Source: Chryseobacterium potabilaquae
GTDB lineage: Bacteria; Bacteroidota; Bacteroidia; Flavobacteriales; Weeksellaceae
Direction of reading: 5' to 3'
Length of the DNA: 47,065 nucleotides
Assembly: GCF_902728265.1 (NCBI RefSeq)
Contig: NZ_CACVBR010000028.1
Location: 1-47,065, forward strand
Shown: positions 1-8,758 of the stretch, piece after piece
How the letters are laid out: the number at the start of each line of letters is the position of its first letter
Numbering within the stretch: position 1 is the first letter of the stretch
The notes under the pieces: model-generated
Told to the model about the DNA's origin: nothing
Database searches by the model: none
Seen by the model: only the letters and a program-made list of their open reading frames with translations
Position numbers and translations under genes: made by a program

Positions 1-76
1 CGGCTTTTAGTATATCAAAGTGTTCTACCAAAAATTCTGGAAGTAATAATTTAAGAAGTTCCTGATCATTTATCAT
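1..76 (-). CDS. ISAon1-type transposase, N-terminal fragment (cut by window edge)
   Basis: Read on the minus strand, an ATG at 76-74 opens a frame that runs out of the window. Its first 25 residues begin MINDQELLKLLLPEFLVEHF. This matches my memory of the short N-terminal-region protein of ISAon1-family transposases in Chryseobacterium and relatives, where the LLLPEFLVE-FDI stretch is typical. Only about 25 codons are visible, so intactness cannot be judged. The insertion sequence end should lie just upstream, within roughly 77-130, but I could not identify a terminal inverted repeat because the other end is outside the window. It could also be a stand-alone remnant. Confidence 0.6.
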   Translation of the reverse strand, partial: MINDQELLKLLLPEFLVEHFDILKA

Positions 77-189
77 AAAGCAAAGATAATAGTATTAAAA
101 GTTCCCCCCAACTTTTGCGCCTGAGCCATTTTAATTTTAATGTTAACCAAATGTTAACTCAATATGAAATTAATATGAATTATTTTTGA

Positions 190-197
190 TATCTTTG
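190..197 (+). promoter_or_regulatory. Bacteroidota -7 box TATCTTTG
   Basis: TATCTTTG is a perfect match to the TAnnTTTG element used by the Bacteroidota primary sigma factor. It lies about 50 bases before the ATG at 246. The -33 region has no clean TTTG at the usual spacing, so the promoter is only moderately supported. Confidence 0.5.
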
Positions 198-245
198 ATG
201 TAGAGAGATGAAATAATTTAATATATAATTAAAAGTCAATAAATT

Positions 246-653
246 ATGAAAAATAAAATTCAAATAGGGATCGCTGTTTTTTTTGTTTGCATAGGGATAG
301 TTGGTGTTAATACCATAAATGCACAACAAACTTCAACAAACAATACTATTCAAGAGGTTCAACTGAATAAAAATGATGTTTTTAATGAAATAAGAGATTT
401 GCTCATGGCGAACTTTGATTTTACGAATTCAGATTATAAACAAGGTATTGTAAATTCTGAAGTTAAATTTGAAGTTACAGAAAATGGGAAATTAGTAAAT
501 ATTCATTCTAAAGGTGATTGTAAGAATGTAAATCGAGAAATTGAAAGTGTACTAAGTAATCTTCATTATCGGATAGATAGTGATAAGCTAAACGGAAGTA
601 TGATAGCTTCTACTTATGTAATGCCTGTAAGAGTAGATATAAATAATCGATAA
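246..653 (+). CDS. Small secreted protein, TonB-C-like pattern
   Basis: This is a 135-residue protein whose first ~27 residues form a Sec signal peptide (Lys-rich start, hydrophobic core, cut near NAQQ). The mature part has alternating strands with the order F-E-V-T-E-N-G-K-L-V, a short helix, and an ending of the type Y-x-M-P-V-R-V-D. That order resembles the small C-terminal fold of TonB and related periplasmic proteins, but there is no transmembrane anchor or Pro-rich spacer. I therefore infer only a periplasmic location. It stands alone between its own promoter box and a terminator. No function can be assigned. Confidence 0.7.
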   Translation: MKNKIQIGIAVFFVCIGIVGVNTINAQQTSTNNTIQEVQLNKNDVFNEIRDLLMANFDFTNSDYKQGIVNSEVKFEVTENGKLVNIHSKGDCKNVNREIESVLSNLHYRIDSDKLNGSMIASTYVMPVRVDINNR

Positions 654-668
654 TTTTTAAATATCAAC

Positions 669-700
669 AAGCCATGTAGAAAAAACTATATGGCTTTTTT
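669..700 (+). terminator. Rho-independent terminator
   Basis: An 11-bp stem (669-679 pairing with 686-696, one G-U) closes a 6-base A loop and runs into a T tract. It ends the transcript of the small secreted protein. Confidence 0.8.
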
Positions 701-760
701 CATGCCTTCTTGTTTGCGAATCGGAAAAATTAATACATTTAGAGTATATAAGAAAATAGC

Positions 761-1276
761 ATGCATTCAATTGTAGATGTAGTAATCCGTTCATTATGCG
801 TTTACCTATTCATGGTAATTGCCATTCGTATTTTTGGGAAAAATCAACTGTCTCAACTTAATGCGGGAGATGTTGTTTTACTTCTGCTAATCTCTAATGC
901 AGTACAAAATGCTATGGTGGGGCCTGATACTTCTTTAGAGGGTGGGCTTATTGCCGCTTTGGTACTGTTTGGGGCGAATTTTATCTTAAAAAGACTGATG
1001 TTTTCTTATCGTTCTTTTGATACATTCATGGAGGAAGACCCTGTGATTCTTGTAAAAGACGGAATAATTGACGAGAAAGCTCTAAATAAAGTGAAAATTA
1101 CAAGAGGAGAATTAGAAGAAGCCATCAGAGAACATGGCGTGAACGGCATTGAACATGTAAAATTATCTATTCTTGAGGTGGATGGAAATATTAGTGTGAT
1201 TTCTGAAGATGAAAAAAACAAACAAATTAATTATTCAAGGATTAAGAGGAAAAATAAACGTAAATATTACCTATAA
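761..1276 (+). CDS. DUF421 (YetF-type) membrane protein
   Basis: This 171-residue protein has the usual DUF421 layout. Two to three N-terminal transmembrane helices (about residues 8-75) carry the family signature RIFGKNQLSQLNAGD and the LLISNAVQNAMVG segment. A cytosolic domain follows, with the EDPVILVKDG strand, the ITRGELEEAIREHG helix and the V-x-L-S-I-L-E-V-D-G-N-I-S-V-I strand. Related proteins include YetF, YdfR and YrbG of Bacillus; their biochemical role is not settled. The stop codon is followed at once by the ATG of the GNAT gene, so the two are probably co-transcribed and translationally coupled. Confidence 0.9.
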   Translation: MHSIVDVVIRSLCVYLFMVIAIRIFGKNQLSQLNAGDVVLLLLISNAVQNAMVGPDTSLEGGLIAALVLFGANFILKRLMFSYRSFDTFMEEDPVILVKDGIIDEKALNKVKITRGELEEAIREHGVNGIEHVKLSILEVDGNISVISEDEKNKQINYSRIKRKNKRKYYL

Positions 1277-1726
1277 ATGAACTATGAATTGAGAGAGATG
1301 CTTCCTATTGATGAGGAGCAAGTTCTAAAAATATTTAAAGAGGGAATAGAGAGTGGAATTGCTACCTTTGAAACAGAAGTCCCTACTGCGGAGGCTTGGA
1401 ATATGGAATACTTTAATGAATGCAGGTGGGTTTTGGAAAATGAAAATAATGAAGTAGTGGGGTGGTGTGCCTTAAAGGCAATAAGCAAAAGAAAAGCTCT
1501 AAAAGGAGTCGCTGAAGTATGTATATATTTTACTAAAGCTTATCAAGGTAAAGGGTTAGGATCTGTTTTATTAAAAAAGATAATTTTAGATAGTGAAAAT
1601 CGTGGTTTTTGGACGTTGCAGGGAGGTGTCTTCCCGGAAAATGAAATATCTATCAAGTTTCATCAAAAAAATGGTTTTAGAATAGTAGGGACTCGTAGAA
1701 AAATAGGAAAACTAAATGGAGAGTAG
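1277..1726 (+). CDS. GNAT acetyltransferase (phosphinothricin acetyltransferase-like), C-terminus cut by amber codon
   Basis: The 149-residue product has the GNAT fold: N-terminal YELREMLPIDEEQVLKIF, the GWCAL strand, VAEVCIYFTKAYQGKGLG holding the acetyl-CoA loop (Q-x-G-K-G-L-G), and the late N-E-I-S-I-K-F-H-Q-K-N-G-F segment. It resembles phosphinothricin/methionine-sulfoximine acetyltransferases, which usually end with a conserved N-G-x-W-x-D-x-x-L-x-E-R-R-S tail. Here the frame stops with TAG at 1724-1726, exactly where that Trp is expected. The same frame continues as KDLILFEKRSLSII to a TAA at 1769-1771. I infer that a TGG-to-TAG change removed about 15 residues. The enzyme may be impaired; a sequencing error is the alternative. 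Confidence 0.85.
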   Translation: MNYELREMLPIDEEQVLKIFKEGIESGIATFETEVPTAEAWNMEYFNECRWVLENENNEVVGWCALKAISKRKALKGVAEVCIYFTKAYQGKGLGSVLLKKIILDSENRGFWTLQGGVFPENEISIKFHQKNGFRIVGTRRKIGKLNGE

Positions 1727-1943
1727 AAAGATCTTATTTTGTTTGAAAAAAGAAGTCTCTCAATTATATAATCGATAAATAAATATGTTTTACTGCATTA
1801 AAAGGAGGTTATTTTTAATAATTATTACTTTGTAAAATATTATTTGATTCAACTATGTAAAAACGAATTATATTTATTGATTTTAATTTAATTTGGCATT
1901 AACATTGATACTTTTTCCTTTTGAAATTTGAAAAAAGGGAAGA

Positions 1944-2135
1944 ATGAAAAGAATGATTACAATTACAGGCTTTATAATCACTGTGTCAATGCTTTTATCT
2001 TGTGTGGTTCATGACCATTCTCATGGGAGAGTCGTTCCTCCGGGACATGTAAAAAGAGTATATGTTTATGAAAAAAAAGGACATGGACATCATCATAGAC
2101 ATCATAAATATAGAAAGCATGGGCATCATCGATAA
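1944..2135 (+). CDS. His-rich small lipoprotein
   Basis: This 63-residue protein has a lipoprotein signal ending in the lipobox L-L-S-C (Cys20), so it should be anchored in a membrane. The mature 44 residues are dominated by His, with Gly, Lys and Arg (for example HDHSHGR, GHGHHHRHHKYRKHGHHR). Such tails often bind Ni, Zn or Cu, but metal binding here is inference. The ATG follows a purine-rich stretch. It is flanked by a strong hairpin downstream. No partner gene is adjacent. Confidence 0.75.
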   Translation: MKRMITITGFIITVSMLLSCVVHDHSHGRVVPPGHVKRVYVYEKKGHGHHHRHHKYRKHGHHR

Positions 2136-2168
2136 AAGTTAAGAAAAATACAAAAGTGCTGAACTAAA

Positions 2169-2201
2169 TTACCCCAAAAAAGCGAAAGCATTTTGGGGTA
2201 A
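2169..2201. terminator. Terminator hairpin between convergent genes
   Basis: A perfect 11-bp stem TTACCCCAAAA / TTTTGGGGTAA encloses a smaller GC-GAAA-GC tetraloop hairpin. It sits between the plus-strand lipoprotein gene and the minus-strand DUF4286 gene, so it may serve both. T tracts are weak. Confidence 0.65.
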
Positions 2202-2231
2202 CTTATTTAAGAATATGATTCTAATTTTTTA

Positions 2232-2546
2232 TTAAATTTTTAATATTTTAGGATTGAGAAAAGTATTAAAAATCATGATTTCTTTACCAAATTTTTTCTC
2301 AATTATTTCACTTAAATTGAGAAGCTCACTGTTAACAAACTCATCTCTTACCTGATCATTGTCGAAAATTAAAAGAAGATTATAGTTTTTACCATCTTCT
2401 ATGTAATCACTATCTACTTCGGAAAGTATATATTTTGTAACATCCATTAAGTTTTCTGTCATTAAAATCAACGTATTATCAATATAGTTTTCCCATTCTT
2501 CTATATTGATTTTGGTACAGTGAAAAGTTATACTTAATATACTCAT
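2232..2546 (-). CDS. DUF4286 family protein
   Basis: This 104-residue soluble protein has no signal peptide. It begins MSILSITFHCTKINIEEWENYI and carries the pattern of DUF4286, a small ferredoxin-like alpha/beta family widespread in Bacteroidota: a first strand, an acidic amphipathic helix, then the Y-N-L-L-L-I-F-D-N strand and a last F-N-T-F-L strand. No biochemical role is known to me. It is transcribed away from gyrA. The shared intergenic region (2547-2694) should hold both promoters, but I see no perfect TAnnTTTG box there. Confidence 0.8.
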   Translation of the reverse strand: MSILSITFHCTKINIEEWENYIDNTLILMTENLMDVTKYILSEVDSDYIEDGKNYNLLLIFDNDQVRDEFVNSELLNLSEIIEKKFGKEIMIFNTFLNPKILKI

Positions 2547-2694
2547 ATTTTATGAATTTTTAAGATTTTGTGGATAAATTCTGCCGCAAAAGTCGGTATT
2601 TTTTTCGTAAATTAGCCCGTTAATAAAAATTCAAAAAAAATAATTTTCAGACGTACAGCTAATGGTCTGATTATCATTATAATAAAATTTGTTT

Positions 2695-5280
2695 ATGCAA
2701 AAAGAAGGAGAAAGACTGATTCCTATCAACATTGTTGATGAAATGAAGTCATCTTATATCGATTATTCGATGTCGGTTATCGTTTCCAGAGCGCTACCAG
2801 ACGTGAGAGATGGCTTAAAACCTGTTCATAGAAGAGTGCTGTATGGTATGTATGGATTAGGAGTTTTTTCTAATAGAAAATATTTAAAATCTGCTAGAAT
2901 TGTTGGGGATGTTTTGGGTAAGTATCACCCACACGGAGACTCCTCTGTATACGATGCGATGGTAAGAATGGCTCAAAATTGGAGTTTGCGTTATCCTCAA
3001 GTTGATGGCCAAGGAAATTTTGGTTCAATGGATGGTGATCCTCCTGCTGCAATGCGTTATACCGAAGCAAGATTGAAAAAGATATCTGATGAGATTCTTT
3101 CAGACTTAGATAAAGAAACAGTTGATTTTCAAAATAACTTTGATGACAGCTTGCAAGAACCTACAGTTATGCCTACTAAAATTCCAAACCTTTTAGTAAA
3201 TGGAACATCGGGAATTGCAGTAGGGATGGCAACCAATATGGCTCCACATAATTTGTCGGAGTCTGTAGATGCTATTTGTGCTTATATTGATAATAAAGAA
3301 GTTACCATTGATGAATTGATGCAGCATATTATTGCTCCTGATTTTCCAACGGGAGGAATTATCTATGGATATGACGGGGTAAGAGATGCTTTTCATACAG
3401 GTCGTGGGAGAGTGGTTCTTAGAGCGAAGGTAGCTTTTGAGGAAATAGGAAACAGAAATGCTATTATAGTAAATGAAGTTCCTTATCAAGTAAATAAGGC
3501 TGAAATGATCGCAAGAACAGCTGAACTTGTAAAAGATGAAAAAATTCCTGGAATTTATGAAATCAGAGATGAATCTGATAGAAAAGGTCTTCGTATTGTA
3601 TATGAATTGAAAAATGATGCGATTCCAAATGTTGTTTTAAATTTACTCTATAAATATACAGCTCTTCAAACGTCTTTTAGCGTTAATAATATTGCTTTGG
3701 TACATGGAAGGCCAGAACAATTAAACTTGAAAGACATTATTCATCATTTTGTAGAGCATCGACATGTAGTAATTGTTAGAAGAACTCAATTTGAGCTTAA
3801 AAAAGCAAAAGAAAGAGCCCATATTTTAGAAGGCTTTATGAAAGTAATTGGAACGCAAGATTCTTTAGATAAAGCGATTTCAATCATCCGACATAGTACC
3901 AACCCGCAAGCGGCAAAAGAAGGTTTAATTTCAGAATTTGATCTTTCTGAAATCCAAGCCCAGGCCATACTTGATTTACGTCTTGCTCGTTTAACAGGAA
4001 TGGAGCTTGATAAAATTCGTGATGAATATGATGCGATCATGAAAGAAATTACGGATTTGGAAGATATTTTGGCAAATGAGCCTAGAAGATTTCACATTAT
4101 CAAGGATGAGTTACTGGAAGTGAAAGAGAAATATGGAGATGAAAGAAGAACTGAAATTGATTATTCAGGAGGTGAAATGTCTATAGAAGATATTATACCA
4201 AATGAATCTGTGGTTCTTACTATTTCTCATGCAGGATATATTAAGAGAACTTCACTTTCAGAATACAAAATTCAAAGTAGAGGAGGCGTAGGAAATAGAG
4301 CGGCAACGACAAGAGATGAAGACTTCCTAGAATATATTGTTTCAGCAACAAATCACCAGTATATGTTATTCTTCACAGAAAAAGGAAGATGTTACTGGTT
4401 GAGAGTATTTGAAATTCCTGAAGGTTCTAAAACGGCAAAAGGTAGAGCTGTTCAAAACTTAATTAATATTGAGCCTGACGATAAAATCAAAGCATACATA
4501 AGAACCAATAACTTAAAAGATGCTGAATATGTAAACCAAATGAGTGTAGTGATGGTGACAAAAAATGGAACCATCAAGAAAACATCACTTGAAGCATATT
4601 CAAGACCAAGAGTGAATGGAGTGAATGCTATTGAAATTAGAGATAATGACCAGTTGCTTGGCGCCTATTTAACAAATGGGAATTCTCAGATTATGATTGC
4701 TACCAAAAATGGGAAATGTATTCGCTTCCCAGAAGAGAAAGTAAGAGAAGTAGGAAGAGGATCTATTGGGGTTCGAGGTATTATGATGGAGGATAATGAT
4801 GAAGCGATTGGAATGATTGTGGTAAACGATGTGGAAAAAGAGACAGTTCTTGTTGTATCTGAAAAAGGATATGGTAAAAGAACAGCAGTAGAAGACTACA
4901 GAATCACCAATAGAGGAGGTAAAGGAGTTATTACCTTGAACATTACCGAAAAAACAGGAAATCTAATTGCTATCCAAAATGTAACAGATGAAGACGGATT
5001 GATGATTATCAATAAATCAGGGGTGGCTATCAGAATGGGAATGGATGAAATGCGCGTAATGGGAAGAAATACGCAAGGAGTAAGAATGATTAATCTTAAG
5101 AAGAATGACGAAATTGCTGCTATTGCAAAAGTAGAAATGGATAAAGATGTAGAGGAAGATTCTGATGAAATAGAAGATGGTATAGAAACGACGGTTGATA
5201 ACCAAGAAAACAATATAACACCTCAAGTTGAAAGCGAAAATCAACAAGAGGACTCTGAGAATCTTGATTCTGAAGAATAA
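2695..5280 (+). CDS. gyrA: DNA gyrase subunit A
   Basis: GyrA is the cleavage-rejoining subunit of the A2B2 gyrase that puts negative supercoils into DNA. I place the start at the ATG at 2695 rather than the in-frame TTG at 2689, because this gives [18 protein letters not shown] and numbering that matches E. coli GyrA. The catalytic Tyr is Y122 ([10 protein letters not shown]). The quinolone-determining positions are unmutated (S83 and D87 in [10 protein letters not shown]). The C-terminal DNA-wrapping domain carries the GyrA-box at about 527-533 as QSRGGVG, differing from QRRGGKG at two places, and a second similar NRGGKG later. The 861-residue protein ends in an acidic, Gln/Asn/Glu-rich tail. 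A TPR gene follows after 27 bases. Confidence 0.97.
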   Translation: MQKEGERLIPINIVDEMKSSYIDYSMSVIVSRALPDVRDGLKPVHRRVLYGMYGLGVFSNRKYLKSARIVGDVLGKYHPHGDSSVYDAMVRMAQNWSLRYPQVDGQGNFGSMDGDPPAAMRYTEARLKKISDEILSDLDKETVDFQNNFDDSLQEPTVMPTKIPNLLVNGTSGIAVGMATNMAPHNLSESVDAICAYIDNKEVTIDELMQHIIAPDFPTGGIIYGYDGVRDAFHTGRGRVVLRAKVAFEEIGNRNAIIVNEVPYQVNKAEMIARTAELVKDEKIPGIYEIRDESDRKGLRIVYELKNDAIPNVVLNLLYKYTALQTSFSVNNIALVHGRPEQLNLKDIIHHFVEHRHVVIVRRTQFELKKAKERAHILEGFMKVIGTQDSLDKAISIIRHSTNPQAAKEGLISEFDLSEIQAQAILDLRLARLTGMELDKIRDEYDAIMKEITDLEDILANEPRRFHIIKDELLEVKEKYGDERRTEIDYSGGEMSIEDIIPNESVVLTISHAGYIKRTSLSEYKIQSRGGVGNRAATTRDEDFLEYIVSATNHQYMLFFTEKGRCYWLRVFEIPEGSKTAKGRAVQNLINIEPDDKIKAYIRTNNLKDAEYVNQMSVVMVTKNGTIKKTSLEAYSRPRVNGVNAIEIRDNDQLLGAYLTNGNSQIMIATKNGKCIRFPEEKVREVGRGSIGVRGIMMEDNDEAIGMIVVNDVEKETVLVVSEKGYGKRTAVEDYRITNRGGKGVITLNITEKTGNLIAIQNVTDEDGLMIINKSGVAIRMGMDEMRVMGRNTQGVRMINLKKNDEIAAIAKVEMDKDVEEDSDEIEDGIETTVDNQENNITPQVESENQQEDSENLDSEE

Positions 5281-5307
5281 TATTGTACAACTAATATAAA
5301 ATAGATT

Positions 5308-6339
5308 ATGAGAAAGCTAATTTTGAGTATAGCTATTGTTTCATCAGCCTTTGTTTTCGGACAGAAAGAAGATGTAAATACAAAGCTACAAAATGCTAAT
5401 AAAGCGGCTATGGCTGCTTATGATGCAAAAAACTATGCTGCTGCGGCTCCTAAATTTATGGAAGTCTATGACTTATTGAAAGGGAATGGCCAGGAGGACA
5501 AAGTATATATGTATTATGCAGGTCTTAATTATGCTTTGGCAAATAATAGCGAACAGGCTATTAAAATTTATACTGATTTGATTAATTCGGGATATACAGG
5601 AGTTCAAGCGACTTATACTGCAAAGGATAAGAAAACAGGACAAGTGGCAAGCTATGACAAAGCAACTTGGGAATTGTTGAAAAAGTCCGGAGGTGATTAT
5701 TCTGATTTTAAAACCGAAGAAAGCAAAAGTGTAGAAGCTGATTTATATGAAACTTTAGCAACTTTACTTCTTAATTCCAAAAAGAATACTGAAGCTTTAA
5801 CAATTATTGAAAAAGGGTTAGCTAAATTCCCAGATAATGCTAAACTAAAAGAGTATCAAGGAACCGCTTTATATGCTACAGGAAACACAGACAAGTTTCT
5901 AGCTAATCTGAAAGAACAATTAGCAAAAAATCCTAATGATGCTACTAATTGGTATAATTTAGGGGTTTTACAATCTAAAAATGCAGCGACAACAAACGAT
6001 GCTATTGCTTCATTTAAAAAAGCAATTGAATTGAAACCGGATATGGCTAATGCTCACCAAAATTTAGTATATACGATTATTGGAGATGATGCTAAAGTAG
6101 TAGATGAAATTAATGCACTTAGAAAATCTAATCCTGATGAAGCTACAACCAAAATTGAAGCTAGAAAAGAAAGATTTAATTCAGCGCTTCCCTATGCGGA
6201 AAAATGGTATCAGACAACTCCTGATAATCTAGAAGCGGTAATGACGCTTAAGGATATTTATGGTATTCTTAAAAATCAACCTAAAGTGGCAGAAATGAAA
6301 GCTAAAGAAGCGGAGCTTCAAGCAAAACAACCTAAATAA
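5308..6339 (+). CDS. TPR-repeat secreted protein
   Basis: This 343-residue protein has a Sec signal peptide (first ~18 residues, cut after VFG). Several tetratricopeptide repeats follow: A-A-Y-D-A-K-N-Y-A-A-A-A-P-K-F near 40, Y-A-G-L-N-Y-A-L-A-N near 70, a pair near 150-190, the clear N-W-Y-N-L-G-V-L repeat near 215, then AIASFKKAIELKPDMANAHQ. It should act as a periplasmic scaffold for protein-protein contacts; the partner is unknown. It lies 27 bases behind gyrA, so it probably shares that transcript, and it is followed by a terminator. Similar gyrA-TPR pairs are, from memory, common in Flavobacteriia. Confidence 0.85.
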   Translation: MRKLILSIAIVSSAFVFGQKEDVNTKLQNANKAAMAAYDAKNYAAAAPKFMEVYDLLKGNGQEDKVYMYYAGLNYALANNSEQAIKIYTDLINSGYTGVQATYTAKDKKTGQVASYDKATWELLKKSGGDYSDFKTEESKSVEADLYETLATLLLNSKKNTEALTIIEKGLAKFPDNAKLKEYQGTALYATGNTDKFLANLKEQLAKNPNDATNWYNLGVLQSKNAATTNDAIASFKKAIELKPDMANAHQNLVYTIIGDDAKVVDEINALRKSNPDEATTKIEARKERFNSALPYAEKWYQTTPDNLEAVMTLKDIYGILKNQPKVAEMKAKEAELQAKQPK

Positions 6340-6360
6340 TAATTAGAATTAAAATCTATA

Positions 6361-6395
6361 AAAACCGAGGCTTTATTGCTTCGGTTTTCTTTTTT
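6361..6395 (+). terminator. Rho-independent terminator after gyrA-TPR operon
   Basis: An 11-bp stem (AAAACCGAGGC pairing with GCTTCGGTTTT, one G-U) with a TTTATT loop is followed by a T-rich run. Its position shows that an in-frame extension of menB upstream to 6376 is not translated. Confidence 0.85.
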
Positions 6396-6470
6396 CCGAA
6401 TACTAAAAACTGGAAATATTTTCTTAGAGATTATCGTTAATTTCTCCTCAAAAATTCTCTGCAATTTCCG

Positions 6471-6478
6471 TATCTTTG
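6471..6478 (+). promoter_or_regulatory. Promoter -7 box TATCTTTG for the menaquinone genes
   Basis: A perfect TAnnTTTG box lies 17 bases before the menB ATG, which gives a very short 5' leader. No good -33 TTG is visible at 18-20 bases upstream. Confidence 0.6.
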
Positions 6479-6495
6479 GGAAAAATTTTATAAAA

Positions 6496-7332
6496 ATGAT
6501 CGAGTGGAAAACCGCTAAAGAATACGAAGATATTACTTACAAAAAATGTAATGGAGTCGCAAGAATTGCTTTCAACAGACCTGAAGTACGTAATGCATTC
6601 AGACCCAAAACTACATCAGAGCTATATGATGCTTTTTATGATGCTTATGAAGATTCCTCTATCGGTGTAGTTTTACTTTCAGGTGAAGGGCCAAGTCCTA
6701 AAGATGGAGGATGGGCTTTCTGTAGTGGTGGAGATCAAAAGGCAAGAGGGCATCAAGGATATGTAGGTGAGGATGGGAGACATCGTCTCAATATTCTAGA
6801 AGTTCAACGCTTGATCCGGTTTATGCCAAAAGTGGTTATCGCAGTTGTTCCCGGCTGGGCAGTAGGAGGAGGACATTCATTACATGTTGTGTGTGATCTT
6901 ACCTTAGCAAGTCAAGAACATGCTATTTTTAAACAAACGGATGCCGATGTAACCAGTTTCGATGGAGGATATGGATCCGCTTATCTTGCAAAAATGGTAG
7001 GACAAAAAAAAGCTCGTGAAATTTTCTTTTTAGGTAGAAATTATTCTGCTCAGGAGGCTTTTGAGATGGGAATGGTAAATAAAGTGGTTCCTCATGCTGA
7101 ATTAGAAGATACAGCTTATGAATGGGCTCAAGAGATTTTAGAAAAATCTCCTACTTCAATTAGAATGCTAAAATTTGCTATGAACTTAACAGATGATGGT
7201 ATGGTAGGGCAACAAGTTTTTGCCGGGGAGGCAACACGTTTGGCTTATATGACAGAAGAAGCTCAAGAAGGAAGAAATGCATTCTTAGAAAAAAGAAAAC
7301 CTGATTTTGGAGAAAATCAATGGATATCTTAA
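6496..7332 (+). CDS. menB: 1,4-dihydroxy-2-naphthoyl-CoA synthase
   Basis: MenB is a crotonase-fold enzyme that closes the second ring of the menaquinone head group, turning o-succinylbenzoyl-CoA into DHNA-CoA in the cytosol. The ATG at 6496 gives MIEWKTAKEYEDITY and 278 residues, the normal family length; longer frames run into the terminator. Visible motifs are the oxyanion-hole segment WAFCSGGDQ (~73-81), GWAVGGGHSLH (~120-130) and SFDGGYGSAYLA (~154-165), and it ends with the family tail EGRNAFLEKRKPDF. Asp149 stands where the E. coli enzyme has Gly156, which marks the bicarbonate-independent (type II) class. menA follows 29 bases later. Confidence 0.96.
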   Translation: MIEWKTAKEYEDITYKKCNGVARIAFNRPEVRNAFRPKTTSELYDAFYDAYEDSSIGVVLLSGEGPSPKDGGWAFCSGGDQKARGHQGYVGEDGRHRLNILEVQRLIRFMPKVVIAVVPGWAVGGGHSLHVVCDLTLASQEHAIFKQTDADVTSFDGGYGSAYLAKMVGQKKAREIFFLGRNYSAQEAFEMGMVNKVVPHAELEDTAYEWAQEILEKSPTSIRMLKFAMNLTDDGMVGQQVFAGEATRLAYMTEEAQEGRNAFLEKRKPDFGENQWIS

Positions 7333-7361
7333 AATGGTATTTAATCTACATTATATAAATT

Positions 7362-8291
7362 ATGACAGATTGGATAAAAGCCGCAAGGCTAAGAACATTA
7401 CCTCTTTCTTTAAGTGGTATTATAATGGGAGCTTTCATTGCTAAGTGGAGACTTTATGGTGAGGGTGGAATCTGGGATTGGAGAGTTTTGGCATTAGCAC
7501 TTTTAGTAACGCTTTTATACCAGATTTTATCAAATTATGCGAATGATTATGGTGATGGAGTAAAAGGAACAGATGCAAAAAGAGCTGCAGAAGCAGAAAC
7601 TAGAGCAGTTGCTTCCGGAAAAATTACAGCAAAGCAAATGAAAAATGCAGTGATTCTATTTTCTATCTTATCCTTTGTAGCGACAATTGCCCTTTTATAC
7701 CTTGCTTTCATTCCGAATTATATGACTGAATTTTATATATTCATTGGTTTAGGAGTCGCTAGTATTTTAGCTGCAATAGGTTATACAGTCGGTAAAAAAC
7801 CGTATGGATATATGGGATTAGGAGATATTTTCGTATTTATTTTTTTCGGATTAGTATCTGTGTGTGGGAGCTATTTTTTATTCACAAAAACTTTTAGTTG
7901 GGATATTTTGTTACCAGGAACGGCAGTAGGAATGATGAGTATGGCAGTTCTAAATCTTAATAACATGAGAGATATAGAAAGCGATAGACATTCTGGAAAA
8001 AATAGTTTTGCATTGAGAATTGGCTTCAAAAATGCGATGATTTATGAAATGATTTTATTGCAACTTCCTTTGATATTAATTTTAATGTTTCTTGGATTAA
8101 ACGGATTCTTCCAATCCCAGAATTATTATGTTTTTATCGTAATGATTTTGCTATTGCCTCTTATGAAATTAAGAAGAAAGATTATGGCAGTAAAAGAGCC
8201 AAAAGAACTTGATCCATTCTTAAAGCAAGTGGGTATTATGACTTTTGTAATGGCTATCCTTACAGCTTTTGGACTTAACTTTTTCAATTAA
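7362..8291 (+). CDS. menA: 1,4-dihydroxy-2-naphthoate polyprenyltransferase
   Basis: MenA is a UbiA-family integral membrane enzyme that attaches the polyprenyl chain to DHNA to give demethylmenaquinone. The 309-residue protein has about eight to nine hydrophobic helices. The first Asp-rich motif is N-Y-A-N-D-Y-G-D-G-V-K-G-T-D (~59-71), which binds Mg-diphosphate. The second is N-N-M-R-D-I-E-S-D-R-H-S-G-K (~200-213). The start WIKAARLRTLPLSLSG is typical of MenA. It is in one operon with menB upstream and the SRPBCC gene 9 bases downstream. Confidence 0.95.
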   Translation: MTDWIKAARLRTLPLSLSGIIMGAFIAKWRLYGEGGIWDWRVLALALLVTLLYQILSNYANDYGDGVKGTDAKRAAEAETRAVASGKITAKQMKNAVILFSILSFVATIALLYLAFIPNYMTEFYIFIGLGVASILAAIGYTVGKKPYGYMGLGDIFVFIFFGLVSVCGSYFLFTKTFSWDILLPGTAVGMMSMAVLNLNNMRDIESDRHSGKNSFALRIGFKNAMIYEMILLQLPLILILMFLGLNGFFQSQNYYVFIVMILLLPLMKLRRKIMAVKEPKELDPFLKQVGIMTFVMAILTAFGLNFFN

Positions 8292-8300
8292 AATAGCATC

Positions 8301-8750
8301 ATGATGAGTTCAGAAATATATGTGGAAGCTCAAATGTTGATTCGTGCATCTATCGAAGATGTTTTTGAGGCGTTCATTAATCCGGACTTGACTGTTAATT
8401 TCTGGTTTACGAAGTCTACAGGAAGATTAGAAGAAGGTGAAACCATTACTTGGGAATGGGAGATGTATGATGCGAGATCAGAAGTTAAAGTTCTTCAAAT
8501 TGTTCCCAACTCTTTAATAAAGACTGAATGGGGAGATCCTTCGAGTAGGGTAGATTATGAATTTAAGAAGATGAAAGAAGGGACGCTTGTTATTATTAAA
8601 AGTTATGGGTTTTCACAAACAGGAGAAGATCTATTAAAAATAATTAATGATAATACAGGGGGCTTTACAACAGTTTTAGATGGTTGTAAAGCTTATCTGG
8701 AACATGGAATCAATTTAAATTTAATTAAAGATAAATTTCCAAAAAAATAA
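8301..8750 (+). CDS. SRPBCC / AHSA1-like domain protein
   Basis: This 149-residue cytosolic protein has the START-like (SRPBCC) fold. It begins with a strand and I-R-A-S-I-E-D-V-F-E-A-F-I-N-P-D-L, then F-W-F-T-K-S-T-G-R-L, W-E-W-E-M-Y, and a long C-terminal helix (GGFTTVLDGCKAYLEHG). The fold has a deep hydrophobic pocket for lipids or aromatic compounds. The exact ligand is unknown. It sits 9 bases after menA, and two in-frame ATGs occur at the start. A role near menaquinone or an isoprenoid intermediate is only a guess from context. Confidence 0.8.
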   Translation: MMSSEIYVEAQMLIRASIEDVFEAFINPDLTVNFWFTKSTGRLEEGETITWEWEMYDARSEVKVLQIVPNSLIKTEWGDPSSRVDYEFKKMKEGTLVIIKSYGFSQTGEDLLKIINDNTGGFTTVLDGCKAYLEHGINLNLIKDKFPKK

Positions 8751-8758
8751 AGGGTATT

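Noticed and set aside
3193..5247. Several antisense frames inside gyrA
   Set aside because: They are shadows of a strongly conserved gene and have no protein-like features of their own.
2695..5280. Quinolone-resistance mutations in gyrA
   Set aside because: The key residues Ser83 and Asp87 are the sensitive type.
6376..6495. N-terminal extension of MenB by 40 codons
   Set aside because: It includes the 3' half of the preceding terminator and the promoter box. The ATG at 6496 gives the standard MenB N-terminus.
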